This document shows, one piece after another, positions 8,189 through 15,780 of a stretch of 30,176 nt of DNA (its first letter is position 1; every line of letters begins with the position of its first letter). Origin of the DNA: JACRBK01 sp964427955 (lineage in GTDB: Bacteria; Chloroflexota; Anaerolineae; Aggregatilineales; Aggregatilineaceae); contig CAYRWY010000019.1 in NCBI GenBank assembly GCA_964427955.1, positions 1-30,176 on the forward strand, in the 5' to 3' direction. The notes beneath the pieces were generated by a model. It did no database searches, was not told the origin of the DNA, and saw only the letters and a program-made list of their open reading frames with translations. The position numbers were made by a program, and so were the translations under genes.

Positions 8189-8907
8189 TGAACAAACCGA
8201 CTCAAACTTCTTACCGTTACTACGATCTGGTGATGGCCCTGTTCGTCACCGTGCTGCTGATCAGTAATTTGCTCAGCAGCGCCAAGATCATCGATCTCGG
8301 CATTGCGCTGGGGCCGGTTGCGCTCGTGTTTGACGCGGGCACGCTTATCTTTCCGATCAGCTATATCTTCGGCGACGTGTTGACCGAAGTCTACGGCTAC
8401 AAGCGTTCCCGGCGGGTGATCTGGGCCGGGTTCGGCGCGAATCTCCTGATGGCCTTTTTCGTGTGGTTCGCGGGCGTTTTGCCCGGCGAGTCGGAATGGG
8501 CCTCTACCACCGGGCAGCAGGCGTACCACAACGTGTTGGGCGGCGTGAACGGGTTGATCGTCGCCAGCCTGGTAGCCTATTTCATGGGCGAGTTCTCGAA
8601 CAGTTACGTGCTGGCCAAGATGAAGATCATGACCGCAGGCCGCTGGCTGTGGGCGCGCACCATCGGCAGCACATTGGTCGGTGAAGGTGTCGATACCATC
8701 GTGTTTGCGCTGGTGGCGACCGTGCTGGGGGTGTTCCCGTGGTCGATCTTCGTCTCGCTGGTCGTGACTAACTACCTCTTCAAGGTCGGCCTCGAAGTGG
8801 CGATGACGCCGCTCACCTACCGGATCGTCAATACCTTGAAGGCGGTCGAAAACGAGGACTACTACGACCGTGCCACCGACTTCAACCCGTTCAAGCTGAG
8901 TGTGTAA
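8188..8907 (+). CDS. Queuosine precursor transporter (VUT / YhhQ family)
   Basis: A 239-residue integral membrane protein with about six hydrophobic helices. Family-typical segments include VTVLLISNLLSSAKII (21-36), the FDAGTLIFPISYIFGDVLTEVYGY stretch (50-73), and GSTLVGEGVDTIVF in the second half. Members import 7-deazaguanine precursors of queuosine (preQ0, preQ1 or queuine). That fits its position two genes before tgt in the same operon. The stop codon directly abuts the rsmI start. A start at 8188 without a ribosome-binding site and close to an extended -10 element suggests leaderless expression. Which precursor is imported cannot be read from the sequence. Confidence 0.88.
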   Translation: MNKPTQTSYRYYDLVMALFVTVLLISNLLSSAKIIDLGIALGPVALVFDAGTLIFPISYIFGDVLTEVYGYKRSRRVIWAGFGANLLMAFFVWFAGVLPGESEWASTTGQQAYHNVLGGVNGLIVASLVAYFMGEFSNSYVLAKMKIMTAGRWLWARTIGSTLVGEGVDTIVFALVATVLGVFPWSIFVSLVVTNYLFKVGLEVAMTPLTYRIVNTLKAVENEDYYDRATDFNPFKLSV

Positions 8908-9609
8908 ATGCTCTACCTGGTGGCCACGCCGATTGGCAATTTAGGAGACATCAGCCTGCGCGCGCTTGAAACGCTGCGCACGGTGGATCTGGTCGCCAGT
9001 GAGGATACCCGCAAGACCGGCCTGCTGCTCAAGCACTTCGACATCAAAAAGCCGCAGGTGGCGTTTTTCGAGCACAACGAAAAGCGGGCCGGTCGGCGCA
9101 TCATCGACGCTCTGCACGCCGGGCAATCCGTCGCGTTGGTGACGGACGCGGGCACGCCGGGCATCTCTGATCCGGGCTACACGCTGGTGCGCGAGGCCGT
9201 GGAAGCCGGGCTTGAGGTGACGATGATCCCCGGCGCGAGCGCGGTGATCATGGCCGCCGTGCTGTCCGGCCTGCCGCTGCACTCCTTCACCTTTCGCGGT
9301 TTTCCGCCGCACAAAGGTGGCCCGCGCCGCCGCTTTCTGGCCGTGGACCAGGACTCGCCGCACACCCTGGTCTTTTACGAGAGTCCCTACCGGCTGACTA
9401 AGTTCCTGGAAGACGCGCTGGCGGTGTACGGTGATCGTCAAGCCGCCGTGACCAACGATCTGACCAAGATGTTCGAGACGATCCACCGGGGCACGCTGTC
9501 CGAGTTGATCGCCGTATTCAAAGCCAACGAGCCGCGCGGCGAATACTGCGTCGTGATCGCCGGGAAGGGCGAGCCGGAACCGCCCGCCGATGAGGACGCC
9601 GATGACTGA
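8908..9609 (+). CDS. rsmI: 16S rRNA (cytidine-1402-2'-O)-methyltransferase RsmI
   Basis: A 233-residue tetrapyrrole-methylase-fold enzyme that 2'-O-methylates C1402 in the decoding site, with SAM as donor. Signature segments are YLVATPIGNLGDISLRALE (3-21), ASEDTR (30-35), TDAGTPGISDPG (79-90), IPGASAV (107-113) and FYESPYRL (156-163). It is about 50 residues shorter than E. coli RsmI, ending in an acidic tail (PPADEDADD), so the small C-terminal domain is reduced or absent. It starts immediately after the transporter stop and overlaps tgt by eight bases at its end, so it is part of one operon. Confidence 0.93.
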   Translation: MLYLVATPIGNLGDISLRALETLRTVDLVASEDTRKTGLLLKHFDIKKPQVAFFEHNEKRAGRRIIDALHAGQSVALVTDAGTPGISDPGYTLVREAVEAGLEVTMIPGASAVIMAAVLSGLPLHSFTFRGFPPHKGGPRRRFLAVDQDSPHTLVFYESPYRLTKFLEDALAVYGDRQAAVTNDLTKMFETIHRGTLSELIAVFKANEPRGEYCVVIAGKGEPEPPADEDADD

Positions 9610-10720
9610 TCTGGCTCACGATCCCGCTGTGCTGCCGCTGCCGCACGGCGATCTGCCGCTGCCCGCGTTTTTGCCGGACGCGACGCGCGCGGTCGTGCGC
9701 TCGGTGGACAGCGCCGATCTCGAAGGCTGCGGCGTCAATGCCCTGGTGATGAATACTTTTCACCTCATGCAGCACCCCGGCTCGACCACCATCAAGGCGC
9801 TGGGCGGGCTGCACCGGATGTCCGGCTGGACGCGCCCGATCATGACCGATTCGGGCGGGTTCCAGGTCTATTCGCTGATCCGCCAGAACCCGAAGTATGG
9901 GCGGCTGAACGATAAGGGCGCGATCTTCACGCCCGAAGGCAGCGACCGCAAGTTCAATCTCACGCCGGAAAAAAGTATCCAACTGCAAATGGGCTACGGC
10001 GCGGACATTCTCGTCTGCCTGGACGACTGCACCCATGCCGACGACTCGCTGGACGAGCAGCGTAAATCCGTCAAGCGCACCGTCGATTGGGCGCGGCGTT
10101 CCAAAGTCGAATTCAAGCGGCTCTGTGATGAAAAACGTCTGGCGGGGACGGATCGCCCGCTGCTGTTCGCCGTGATCCAGGGCGGCGGAGATCGTGATCT
10201 GCGCCGCGAGTGTGCTGAGTCTCTGCTGGAAATCGGCTTCGACGGCTTCGGCTATGGCGGCTGGCCGCTGGACGGCGAAGGTAAGCTGCTGGTCGATATG
10301 TTGTCCCTCACGCGCGAACTGGTCCCGCCGGAATTTCCGCTGCACGCGCTGGGTGTGGGGCATCCGGCCAACGTGGTGGAGTGCGCCCGCATGGGCTATC
10401 CCATGTTCGACAGCGCCATGCCCACGCGTGACGCGCGCAACGGCAGGCTGTACGCCTTCACGACCGGCGATCCGCGTCTGATCGGGCAGACCGGCGGTCA
10501 ATGGTTCGAATACGTCTACGTGGGCGATGATCGCCACATCAAGGCCAGCGAGCCGGTCTCGGCGTTTTGCGACTGCGCCTGTTGTGCACGCTATGCGCTC
10601 GGCTACCTGCATCACCTCTTCAAAATCAACGATACGCTGTTCATGCGGCTGGCGACCATTCACAACCTGCGCTTCATGATGCAGCTCGCCGGGCATCTGC
10701 GGGGGATCGGGCGTGGCTAA
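9602..10720 (+). CDS. tgt: tRNA-guanine transglycosylase, divergent Tgt
   Basis: A 372-residue TIM-barrel enzyme exchanging guanine-34 in GUN-anticodon tRNAs for a 7-deazaguanine. Intact elements are NTFHLM (51-56), TDSGGFQVYSL with D83, VIQGG (191-195), the nucleophile in MFDSAMPTRDARNG (D270), and zinc ligands C323, C325, C328 and H354 at the standard spacing. The base-pocket segment is altered: GYGGWPLDGE (217-226) replaces the usual GGL(A/S)VGE. I start at the ATG at 9602, with GAGGA five bases upstream; an in-frame ATG at 9590 is less likely. It overlaps rsmI by eight bases and the next gene's GTG start by eight. Confidence 0.9.
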   Translation: MTDLAHDPAVLPLPHGDLPLPAFLPDATRAVVRSVDSADLEGCGVNALVMNTFHLMQHPGSTTIKALGGLHRMSGWTRPIMTDSGGFQVYSLIRQNPKYGRLNDKGAIFTPEGSDRKFNLTPEKSIQLQMGYGADILVCLDDCTHADDSLDEQRKSVKRTVDWARRSKVEFKRLCDEKRLAGTDRPLLFAVIQGGGDRDLRRECAESLLEIGFDGFGYGGWPLDGEGKLLVDMLSLTRELVPPEFPLHALGVGHPANVVECARMGYPMFDSAMPTRDARNGRLYAFTTGDPRLIGQTGGQWFEYVYVGDDRHIKASEPVSAFCDCACCARYALGYLHHLFKINDTLFMRLATIHNLRFMMQLAGHLRGIGRG

Positions 10721-11525
10721 AGCGGATGATCCCCTGGACGAACTGGTGAGCACCGTCCTCAAGAGCCAGAAGTACAGCCGCGTGTGCGAAGACGTCGTGC
10801 GGCGCGTTGGCGCGGTCGAGTTGAGCAAGCGGCGCAACCTCAAAGAAGCAATCAAGGCGGCGAAAAACAAGCTGCACCAGATCGGCGGCGCGTACCTGGA
10901 CGACAGTCTGCATTATGCAGCGTGGTCCCATAGGCTAGCTGAAGCGGCTGCCGCTGGCCCGGACGCGCTGCGGGCGGCGTGCCGCGAGGTAATGAGCTAT
11001 CATGCCTCGACCAAAGAGCGGCTGGCGATTCTCGACGAGTTTTACAGCGCCGTGCTGGCCGATCTTGGCCCGATCCATTCCGTTTTGGATATCGCCTGCG
11101 GCCTCAATCCGCTGGCGATCCCCTGGATGCCGCTGGTTCCCGGCGCGACCTACTACGCCTACGACATTTATCACGATATGATCGGTTTCCTCGACACCTT
11201 CTGGCCGTTGGTCGGGATCACGGGGCACGCCTATGCGCGCGACATCGGCCCCTTCATCCCGTCCGAGCCGGTGGACGTGGCCCTGGTGCTGAAGACGATC
11301 CCCTGCCTGGAGCAGGTCGATAAATCCGCCGGCCTGCGCCTGCTGGAAAACCTGAATGCGGCGCACGTGGTGGTGTCTTTTCCGGCGCGCAGCCTGGGTG
11401 GGCGCGATAAAGGCATGGTCGAAAATTACGAGGCGCGGCTGCGGGCGCTGTTGGAACCCCAGGAATGGCCCGTCCGGCGGTTTGAATTTGCGACCGAACT
11501 GGCGTTTGTGATCACCAGGCAGTAG
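10713..11525 (+). CDS. ArmA/Rmt-family 16S rRNA (guanine-1405-N7)-methyltransferase homologue
   Basis: A 270-residue protein matching the aminoglycoside-resistance methyltransferase family (ArmA, RmtA-H, Sgm, FmrO). Family features in order: an N-terminal rRNA-binding helical part with KAAKNKLHQIGGAYL (48-62), HASTKERLAILDEFY (97-111), the SAM motif LDIACGLNPLAIPW (125-138), YAYDIYHDMIGFLD (148-161), LVLKTIPCLEQ (191-201) and VVSFPARSLGGRDKGM (220-235). ArmA has closely similar segments, including KKKLHQIWGSYY and SFPIKSLSGKEKGM. N7 methylation of G1405 blocks 4,6-disubstituted deoxystreptamine aminoglycosides. The start is GTG, overlapping tgt by eight bases. It sits in a housekeeping operon with no mobile-element signs, so it appears intrinsic. 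Exact target and resistance are inferred. Confidence 0.85.
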   Translation: MAKADDPLDELVSTVLKSQKYSRVCEDVVRRVGAVELSKRRNLKEAIKAAKNKLHQIGGAYLDDSLHYAAWSHRLAEAAAAGPDALRAACREVMSYHASTKERLAILDEFYSAVLADLGPIHSVLDIACGLNPLAIPWMPLVPGATYYAYDIYHDMIGFLDTFWPLVGITGHAYARDIGPFIPSEPVDVALVLKTIPCLEQVDKSAGLRLLENLNAAHVVVSFPARSLGGRDKGMVENYEARLRALLEPQEWPVRRFEFATELAFVITRQ

Positions 11526-11539
11526 AAGGCATTGGGCTT

Positions 11540-12361
11540 ATGACTTCCCAACCCGACGTTGACGCGATTGTCGAACAACTCGGACAGTCGAAAAAATACC
11601 GCGAAGTGGGCATCTGCGACGACACCATCCGCGACATCGTGATCACGGAACTGGCGCGGCAGAAGAATCCCAAAGAGGCGGTCCAGGCCGCGCGCAAGAA
11701 GCTGCACGAGGTCGTGGCGCTGTATCTCGGCGATCCCGACTACGCCGCCGACACCCGGCGCATGGAAGCGGTCTTTGCCTCCGGCGACGAAGACGCCATC
11801 CGGGCCTTTCTCGTCGAGATCATGCGCATCCACGACTCGACGCGCGAGCGCCTGGCCCTGCTGGATACTTTCTACCAGCAGATTTTCGAGGTGACCGGCG
11901 TGCCCCGGGCGATCCTCGACATTGCCTGCGGCCTGAATCCGCTCTCGATCCCCTGGATGGGCCTGCCCGCCGGGGCGACGTTCTACGCCTACGAAATCCA
12001 CCAGCAGCGCGTCGATTTTCTGAACCGTTATTTCGCGCTGCAAGGCGTGGCCGGGGAGGCGTTCAACCAGGACATCCTGGTCCAGCCGCCGCGCGAAGCC
12101 GGGGACGTGGCCCTGCTGCTCAAAGAAACGCACCGCATGGAAAAGCGCCGTCATGGGATCGTGCTGCCGCTGCTGGATGCGCTGAACGTGCGCTGGATCG
12201 TGCTGTCGTCGCCGGTGCGCAGCCGGACCGGACGCCATGCCGTGAAAGACATTTACCGCGAGCAGATCCACGAGATGGTGGCGGATCGCCCCTGGCCCAT
12301 CACCGAGATCGAGTTCGAAAACGAGCTGGTCTACTGCATGGACAAAACGCCGCCGCTATGA
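11540..12361 (+). CDS. Diverged tandem paralogue of the ArmA/Rmt methyltransferase
   Basis: A 273-residue protein, alignable end to end with the preceding gene. The N-terminal basic helix (QAARKKLHEVVALYL, 49-63), HDSTRERLALLDTFY (98-112) and SAM motif LDIACGLNPLSIPW (126-139) are kept, so SAM binding is plausible. The later active-site segments differ: LLKETHRMEK (193-202) replaces LLKTIPCLEQ, and SSPVRSRTGRHAVK (223-236) replaces SFPARSLGGRDKGM, losing the KGM motif shared with ArmA. It may modify another nucleotide, act as a partner of its neighbour, or be inactive. The frame is intact and the stop overlaps rsmF as ATGA, so it is not an obvious pseudogene. Confidence 0.8.
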   Translation: MTSQPDVDAIVEQLGQSKKYREVGICDDTIRDIVITELARQKNPKEAVQAARKKLHEVVALYLGDPDYAADTRRMEAVFASGDEDAIRAFLVEIMRIHDSTRERLALLDTFYQQIFEVTGVPRAILDIACGLNPLSIPWMGLPAGATFYAYEIHQQRVDFLNRYFALQGVAGEAFNQDILVQPPREAGDVALLLKETHRMEKRRHGIVLPLLDALNVRWIVLSSPVRSRTGRHAVKDIYREQIHEMVADRPWPITEIEFENELVYCMDKTPPL

Positions 12362-13824
12362 TCGAGCCATTCGACGACCTTCAAGAGCGCCTCGACCATT
12401 ACCGGCAGTTCCTCAGCGCGGACGATTTCGCGCGCCTGGTCGAGTCGCTGCGCCACCCGCGCCGCCCGGCCATCCGGATCAATACGCTCAAGATCGACCC
12501 TGACACCGCCCGCCAGCGTTGGCCGGAACGGTACGGCTGGGACGTTCAGTCCTTGCCGTTTTGTGCGTCGGGTTGGCAGATCACCCGCCAGGATCAGCCG
12601 CTTGGCAGCACGCTCGAATACGATCTCGGCCTGTATTACATTCAGGACGCCGCCTCGATGCTCCCGGCGGAGATGTTCGACGCGGCGGACGCCCCGCTGA
12701 TCCTGGACCTGGCCGCCGCGCCGGGCGGCAAAACCACGCATCTCGCCAGCCGCTTCGAGGATCGCGGCGTGATCGTCGCCAACGATTCCAGCGCCAAGCG
12801 CCTGCTGGCCCTGCGTGCCAACCTGCAAACCTGGGGCGTGATGGGTGCGCTGATCACCAATTTCCCCGGCGAGCGGCTGGGACAGTGGTTTCCGGAGACA
12901 TTCGACAAGGCGCTGCTGGATGCACCGTGCAGCGGCGATACGCTGCGCGTCACGACCGGGCGCAAGACGCGCACCATCTCGGATCGCGAGCGGGAGGCGC
13001 TGGCGCAGCGGCAGAAGGCGCTGCTGGTGAGCGCCTTTCAGGCCGTGAAGCCCGGCGGCGAGATCGTCTATTCCACCTGCACGATGGCCCCCGAAGAAGA
13101 CGAAGCCGTGCTGGACGATCTGCTGAGCCAGTACCCGGAACAAGTCGCTATCGAAGCGGTGGATCGCTGGCCTGCCATGCCCCCCGCGCCCGGACTGGAC
13201 TCGGATGGTGAGCACCTGTTTCGCCCGGACGTGCGCCACGCGATCCGCCTGTGGCCGCACCTGTACCAGACCTCCGGCTTTTTTGCGGCCCGGCTGCGCA
13301 AAACCGGCGCGATCCCGGTCAGCCCCGATCCCGCCCCGGCGCGATCCTGGCCGGAAAGCGGTCTTGAGCCGCTGTCCGCGAGCCATCAGGCGCGGCTGAT
13401 CGCTGATCTGCTGGATTTCGGCGTTGACTTCGCCCGTGTGATCGACGCCCAGGCGCTCACCCTCTGGCAGCGCGAAGAGAACGTCTTTGCCATTCCCGAA
13501 CGGTTGGTCGCACGCTTTGGCGACTTGCCCCAGACGGCGGTTGGGTTCATGATTGGGCAGTGGCTGGACGGGCAGTTTATTCCGTCGCACGAGCTGATCA
13601 CCCGCTTTGACGCGCAGTTCACCGGGAGCCGGTGGACGATCCCACCTGACCAGGCCAAAATCTGGCTGGAGGGGCGCGACCTGCGCAGCCTGCCCGATTT
13701 GCCCTATCCGCCCGGGACGGTGATTTTGTTGGATGACGAACAGGGCCGCTTCTTGGGGCGGGGCAAGGTCCAGCGGGATCGCGTGCGTAACTTATTGCCG
13801 AAGCGTTTAACTCACGGATATTAG
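12358..13824 (+). CDS. rsmF: 16S rRNA m5C methyltransferase, RsmF type
   Basis: A 488-residue NOL1/NOP2/Sun-family SAM-dependent enzyme. It has an N-terminal RNA-binding part (about 1-90), the SAM motif LDLAAAPGGKTTHLA (116-130), the release cysteine in DAPCSGD (C191) and the catalytic cysteine in YSTCTMAPEEDE (C241). About 200 residues follow, ending in a PUA-like region with FLGRGKV near the C-terminus. The length and C-terminal region fit RsmF (m5C1407; in Thermus also C1400 and C1404) better than RsmB. It overlaps the upstream methyltransferase by four bases. Family members can also act on other rRNA positions, so the exact target is inferred. Confidence 0.88.
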   Translation: MIEPFDDLQERLDHYRQFLSADDFARLVESLRHPRRPAIRINTLKIDPDTARQRWPERYGWDVQSLPFCASGWQITRQDQPLGSTLEYDLGLYYIQDAASMLPAEMFDAADAPLILDLAAAPGGKTTHLASRFEDRGVIVANDSSAKRLLALRANLQTWGVMGALITNFPGERLGQWFPETFDKALLDAPCSGDTLRVTTGRKTRTISDREREALAQRQKALLVSAFQAVKPGGEIVYSTCTMAPEEDEAVLDDLLSQYPEQVAIEAVDRWPAMPPAPGLDSDGEHLFRPDVRHAIRLWPHLYQTSGFFAARLRKTGAIPVSPDPAPARSWPESGLEPLSASHQARLIADLLDFGVDFARVIDAQALTLWQREENVFAIPERLVARFGDLPQTAVGFMIGQWLDGQFIPSHELITRFDAQFTGSRWTIPPDQAKIWLEGRDLRSLPDLPYPPGTVILLDDEQGRFLGRGKVQRDRVRNLLPKRLTHGY

Positions 13825-13827
13825 ACG

Positions 13828-14595
13828 ATGCATCGTTTTTTTGTCGCCCCGACTACCATTCATGGAACGCGCGTGGTGCTGCCGGAAACCACTGCTCACC
13901 AGCTTCGCCAGGTGCTGCGGATGCGGCCCGGCGCGCATGTCGTCGTGTTGGATAACCAGGGTTGGGAGTACGAGATCGAGCTGACCGAGGTTCGCGAAAA
14001 GCTGGCCGCCGGGGAAGTCGTGGAAAAACGCCCGGCCAGCGGCGAGCCGGAGGCCCGGGTCACGCTGTACCAATGCGTGCTCAAAAAAGATAACTTCGAA
14101 TGGGTGCTGCAAAAATGCACCGAGATCGGCGTGACCGAATTTGTGCCGGTCGTGTCGCAGCGCACCGTCGTGAACGACCTCAAGAGCATCGCCCAGCACA
14201 AGCGCACGCGCTGGGGCCGGATCGTCACCGAAGCGGCGGAACAGTCGCGGCGGGGCGCGCTGCCCGCCCTGGCCGAGCCGGTGCTGCTCCCACAGGCGCT
14301 CAGCGAGATCAACGGCTTCGATCTGGCGCTGATCCCCTGGGAAGGCGAGCAATCCCGCAGCCTGCGTGCGGCCCTGTCCCCACTGCGCGAGGGTGCTAAA
14401 TCCGAGCCTGAAGTAGCGATCTTCATCGGCCCCGAAGGCGGCTTCACCGACGAAGAGATTACGCTGGCGCAGCGATACGGGATCGTGCCGGTCACACTGG
14501 GCGCGCGCATCCTCCGTGCCGAAACCGCGGCCATGTCGGCGGTGCTGCTCACCTTGCACGAACTGGGGGATACCACCCGCCCGCCGCAGGGCTGA
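13828..14595 (+). CDS. rsmE: 16S rRNA (uracil-1498-N3)-methyltransferase RsmE
   Basis: A 255-residue SPOUT-class enzyme that methylates N3 of U1498, opposite the tip of helix 44 in the decoding region. It has an N-terminal PUA-like domain beginning MHRFFVAP with a HQLRQVLRMRPG stretch. The central ALKKDNFEWVLQKCTEIGV-like segment and the knot motif IFIGPEGGFTDEEI followed by LGARILRAETA near the C-terminus are diagnostic. It starts three bases after the rsmF stop and is the last gene before a strong terminator. Confidence 0.93.
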   Translation: MHRFFVAPTTIHGTRVVLPETTAHQLRQVLRMRPGAHVVVLDNQGWEYEIELTEVREKLAAGEVVEKRPASGEPEARVTLYQCVLKKDNFEWVLQKCTEIGVTEFVPVVSQRTVVNDLKSIAQHKRTRWGRIVTEAAEQSRRGALPALAEPVLLPQALSEINGFDLALIPWEGEQSRSLRAALSPLREGAKSEPEVAIFIGPEGGFTDEEITLAQRYGIVPVTLGARILRAETAAMSAVLLTLHELGDTTRPPQG

Positions 14596-14611
14596 CTCCG
14601 TGCCTGGAAAT

Positions 14612-14651
14612 AAAAAACTCCAACACGATGACCAGGTGTTGGAGTTTTTTT
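14612..14651. terminator. Bidirectional intrinsic terminator
   Basis: AAAAAA-CTCCAACAC (14612-14626), a nine-base loop and GTGTTGGAG followed by seven Ts (14636-14651). The stem has nine base pairs, and the flanking A and T tracts make it a terminator on both strands. It ends the rRNA-modification operon and the convergent epimerase gene. Confidence 0.92.
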
Positions 14652-14664
14652 GGTTGGATTGACC

Positions 14665-15627
14665 TTACTTACGCCGGGCGGCTTTCACCTGTGCTTCGAC
14701 CCAGGGATAGGTCTGCGCGATCCCCGTTTTGAGATCGAACTGCGACCGCCAGCCAATCGAGTAAATCCGCTCGTTGCTGAAATTGCGCGACTGGACGCCT
14801 ACCGGCCCCTTGATGTGCTTGATGTTGATCTTCTTGCCCGCCACCTCGGCGACAGTGGCGACCAGTTCGTTGACGGAGACGTACTGCGGGCAGCCGATGT
14901 TGGCTGCGCCCTGCAAGTCGGAATGCATCAGCCGGTAGATGCCGTCTACCATGTCGTCGATGTAGGTGTACGACCGGATGGCCGAGCCATCGCCCCAGAC
15001 TTCGATGGTCCCGCCGTCCTCGGCTTCCGCCACCTTGCGCGAGATCGCCGCCGGGGCCTTCTCGCGCCCTCCCGTCCAGGTGCCTTCCGGCCCGTAGCAG
15101 TTCTGGAAGCGCGCAATGCGCACCACCATGCCCCGGTTGCGTTCGTAGGCCATCGCCATCCGCTCGGCGTAGAGTTTTTCCCAGCCGTATTCGTTATCTG
15201 GGTTGGCTGGGACGGCTTCCGCCTCGGTCATTTCGGGTTCACCGGGTTTCATGTCGCGGTAGACGCACACCGACGACGAGAAGAAATAGCGCGGCACGCC
15301 CATCAGGGAGGCGTTGTTCGTCATGTGGATGTTGATCAAGGCACTGTTGTGCATGATCTCGCATTCAGCGGAATGGATGAAACCCATGCCGCCCATATCC
15401 GCCGCGAGCTGGTACACTTCGTCGAAGGTGCCATCGTTCAGAGTCAGGGCTTGCTTGCAGTTCGCTTCTTCGCGCAGGTCCAGCAGCTTGAATTCGTCGG
15501 CCTGGGTCGGCGCAAATTCGTGGGGCTTGATGTCCACGCCGCGCACCCAATAGCCTTCGCGCTTCAGCTTCTTGACCAGGTGTCCGCCGATAAAGCCGCC
15601 AGCACCGCATACTAATGCTGTTTTCAT
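14665..15627 (-). CDS. GDP-mannose 3,5-epimerase-like SDR enzyme
   Basis: A 320-residue extended short-chain dehydrogenase. The NAD-binding motif is GAGGFIG (8-14). AADMGGMGFI (75-84), SSSVCVY with C121, YGWEK (Y147, K151) and GTWTGGREKAPAA with K190 closely follow plant GDP-mannose 3,5-epimerase, whose catalytic cysteine, tyrosine and lysines are in the same segments. The reaction would convert GDP-D-mannose to GDP-L-galactose/GDP-L-gulose, for surface polysaccharide rather than ascorbate in bacteria. GGAGG sits five bases before the start. It is a single-gene unit with no glycosyltransferase neighbours. The true substrate could be another NDP-hexose. Confidence 0.8.
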   Translation of the reverse strand: MKTALVCGAGGFIGGHLVKKLKREGYWVRGVDIKPHEFAPTQADEFKLLDLREEANCKQALTLNDGTFDEVYQLAADMGGMGFIHSAECEIMHNSALINIHMTNNASLMGVPRYFFSSSVCVYRDMKPGEPEMTEAEAVPANPDNEYGWEKLYAERMAMAYERNRGMVVRIARFQNCYGPEGTWTGGREKAPAAISRKVAEAEDGGTIEVWGDGSAIRSYTYIDDMVDGIYRLMHSDLQGAANIGCPQYVSVNELVATVAEVAGKKINIKHIKGPVGVQSRNFSNERIYSIGWRSQFDLKTGIAQTYPWVEAQVKAARRK

Positions 15628-15762
15628 TGTGCCTCCATTAGTTCATGATGACTTGTTGCGAGTCGGTGAGTAGTGTTGGTGTGCGTTGAGTTTCGCCAAG
15701 TCATGTCAGTATTGCCCAGTCTGCTCGAAAACACCATAACGTTCAGTCACCGCCTGGATGAC

Positions 15763-15780
15763 GCGCCCTCCGCTGGGCGC
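15763..15780. other. Small inverted repeat upstream of the LacI gene
   Basis: GCGCCC (15763-15768) and GGGCGC (15775-15780) around a six-base loop, in the 279-base divergent gap between the epimerase and LacI genes. A weak promoter for the regulator may lie at TTGCCC (15712-15717), 17 bases, CATAAC (15735-15740). The rest of the gap shows nothing firm. Confidence 0.25.

Noticed and set aside
9518..10870. 450-codon minus-strand open frame opposite tgt
   Set aside because: It lies opposite a well-supported Tgt with zinc ligands and nucleophile; the sequence is low-information antisense.
11540..12361. Calling the second Arm-like gene a pseudogene
   Set aside because: The frame is intact, its length equals its neighbour's, the SAM motif is kept and it is coupled to rsmF. 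Divergent function is more likely than decay.
10713..12361. Recently acquired resistance island
   Set aside because: No transposase, integrase, inverted repeats or base-composition shift flank the pair, and it shares overlaps with core genes on both sides.
12331..13590. 419-codon minus-strand open frame opposite rsmF
   Set aside because: RsmF motifs with both cysteines are on the plus strand; the antisense frame has none.
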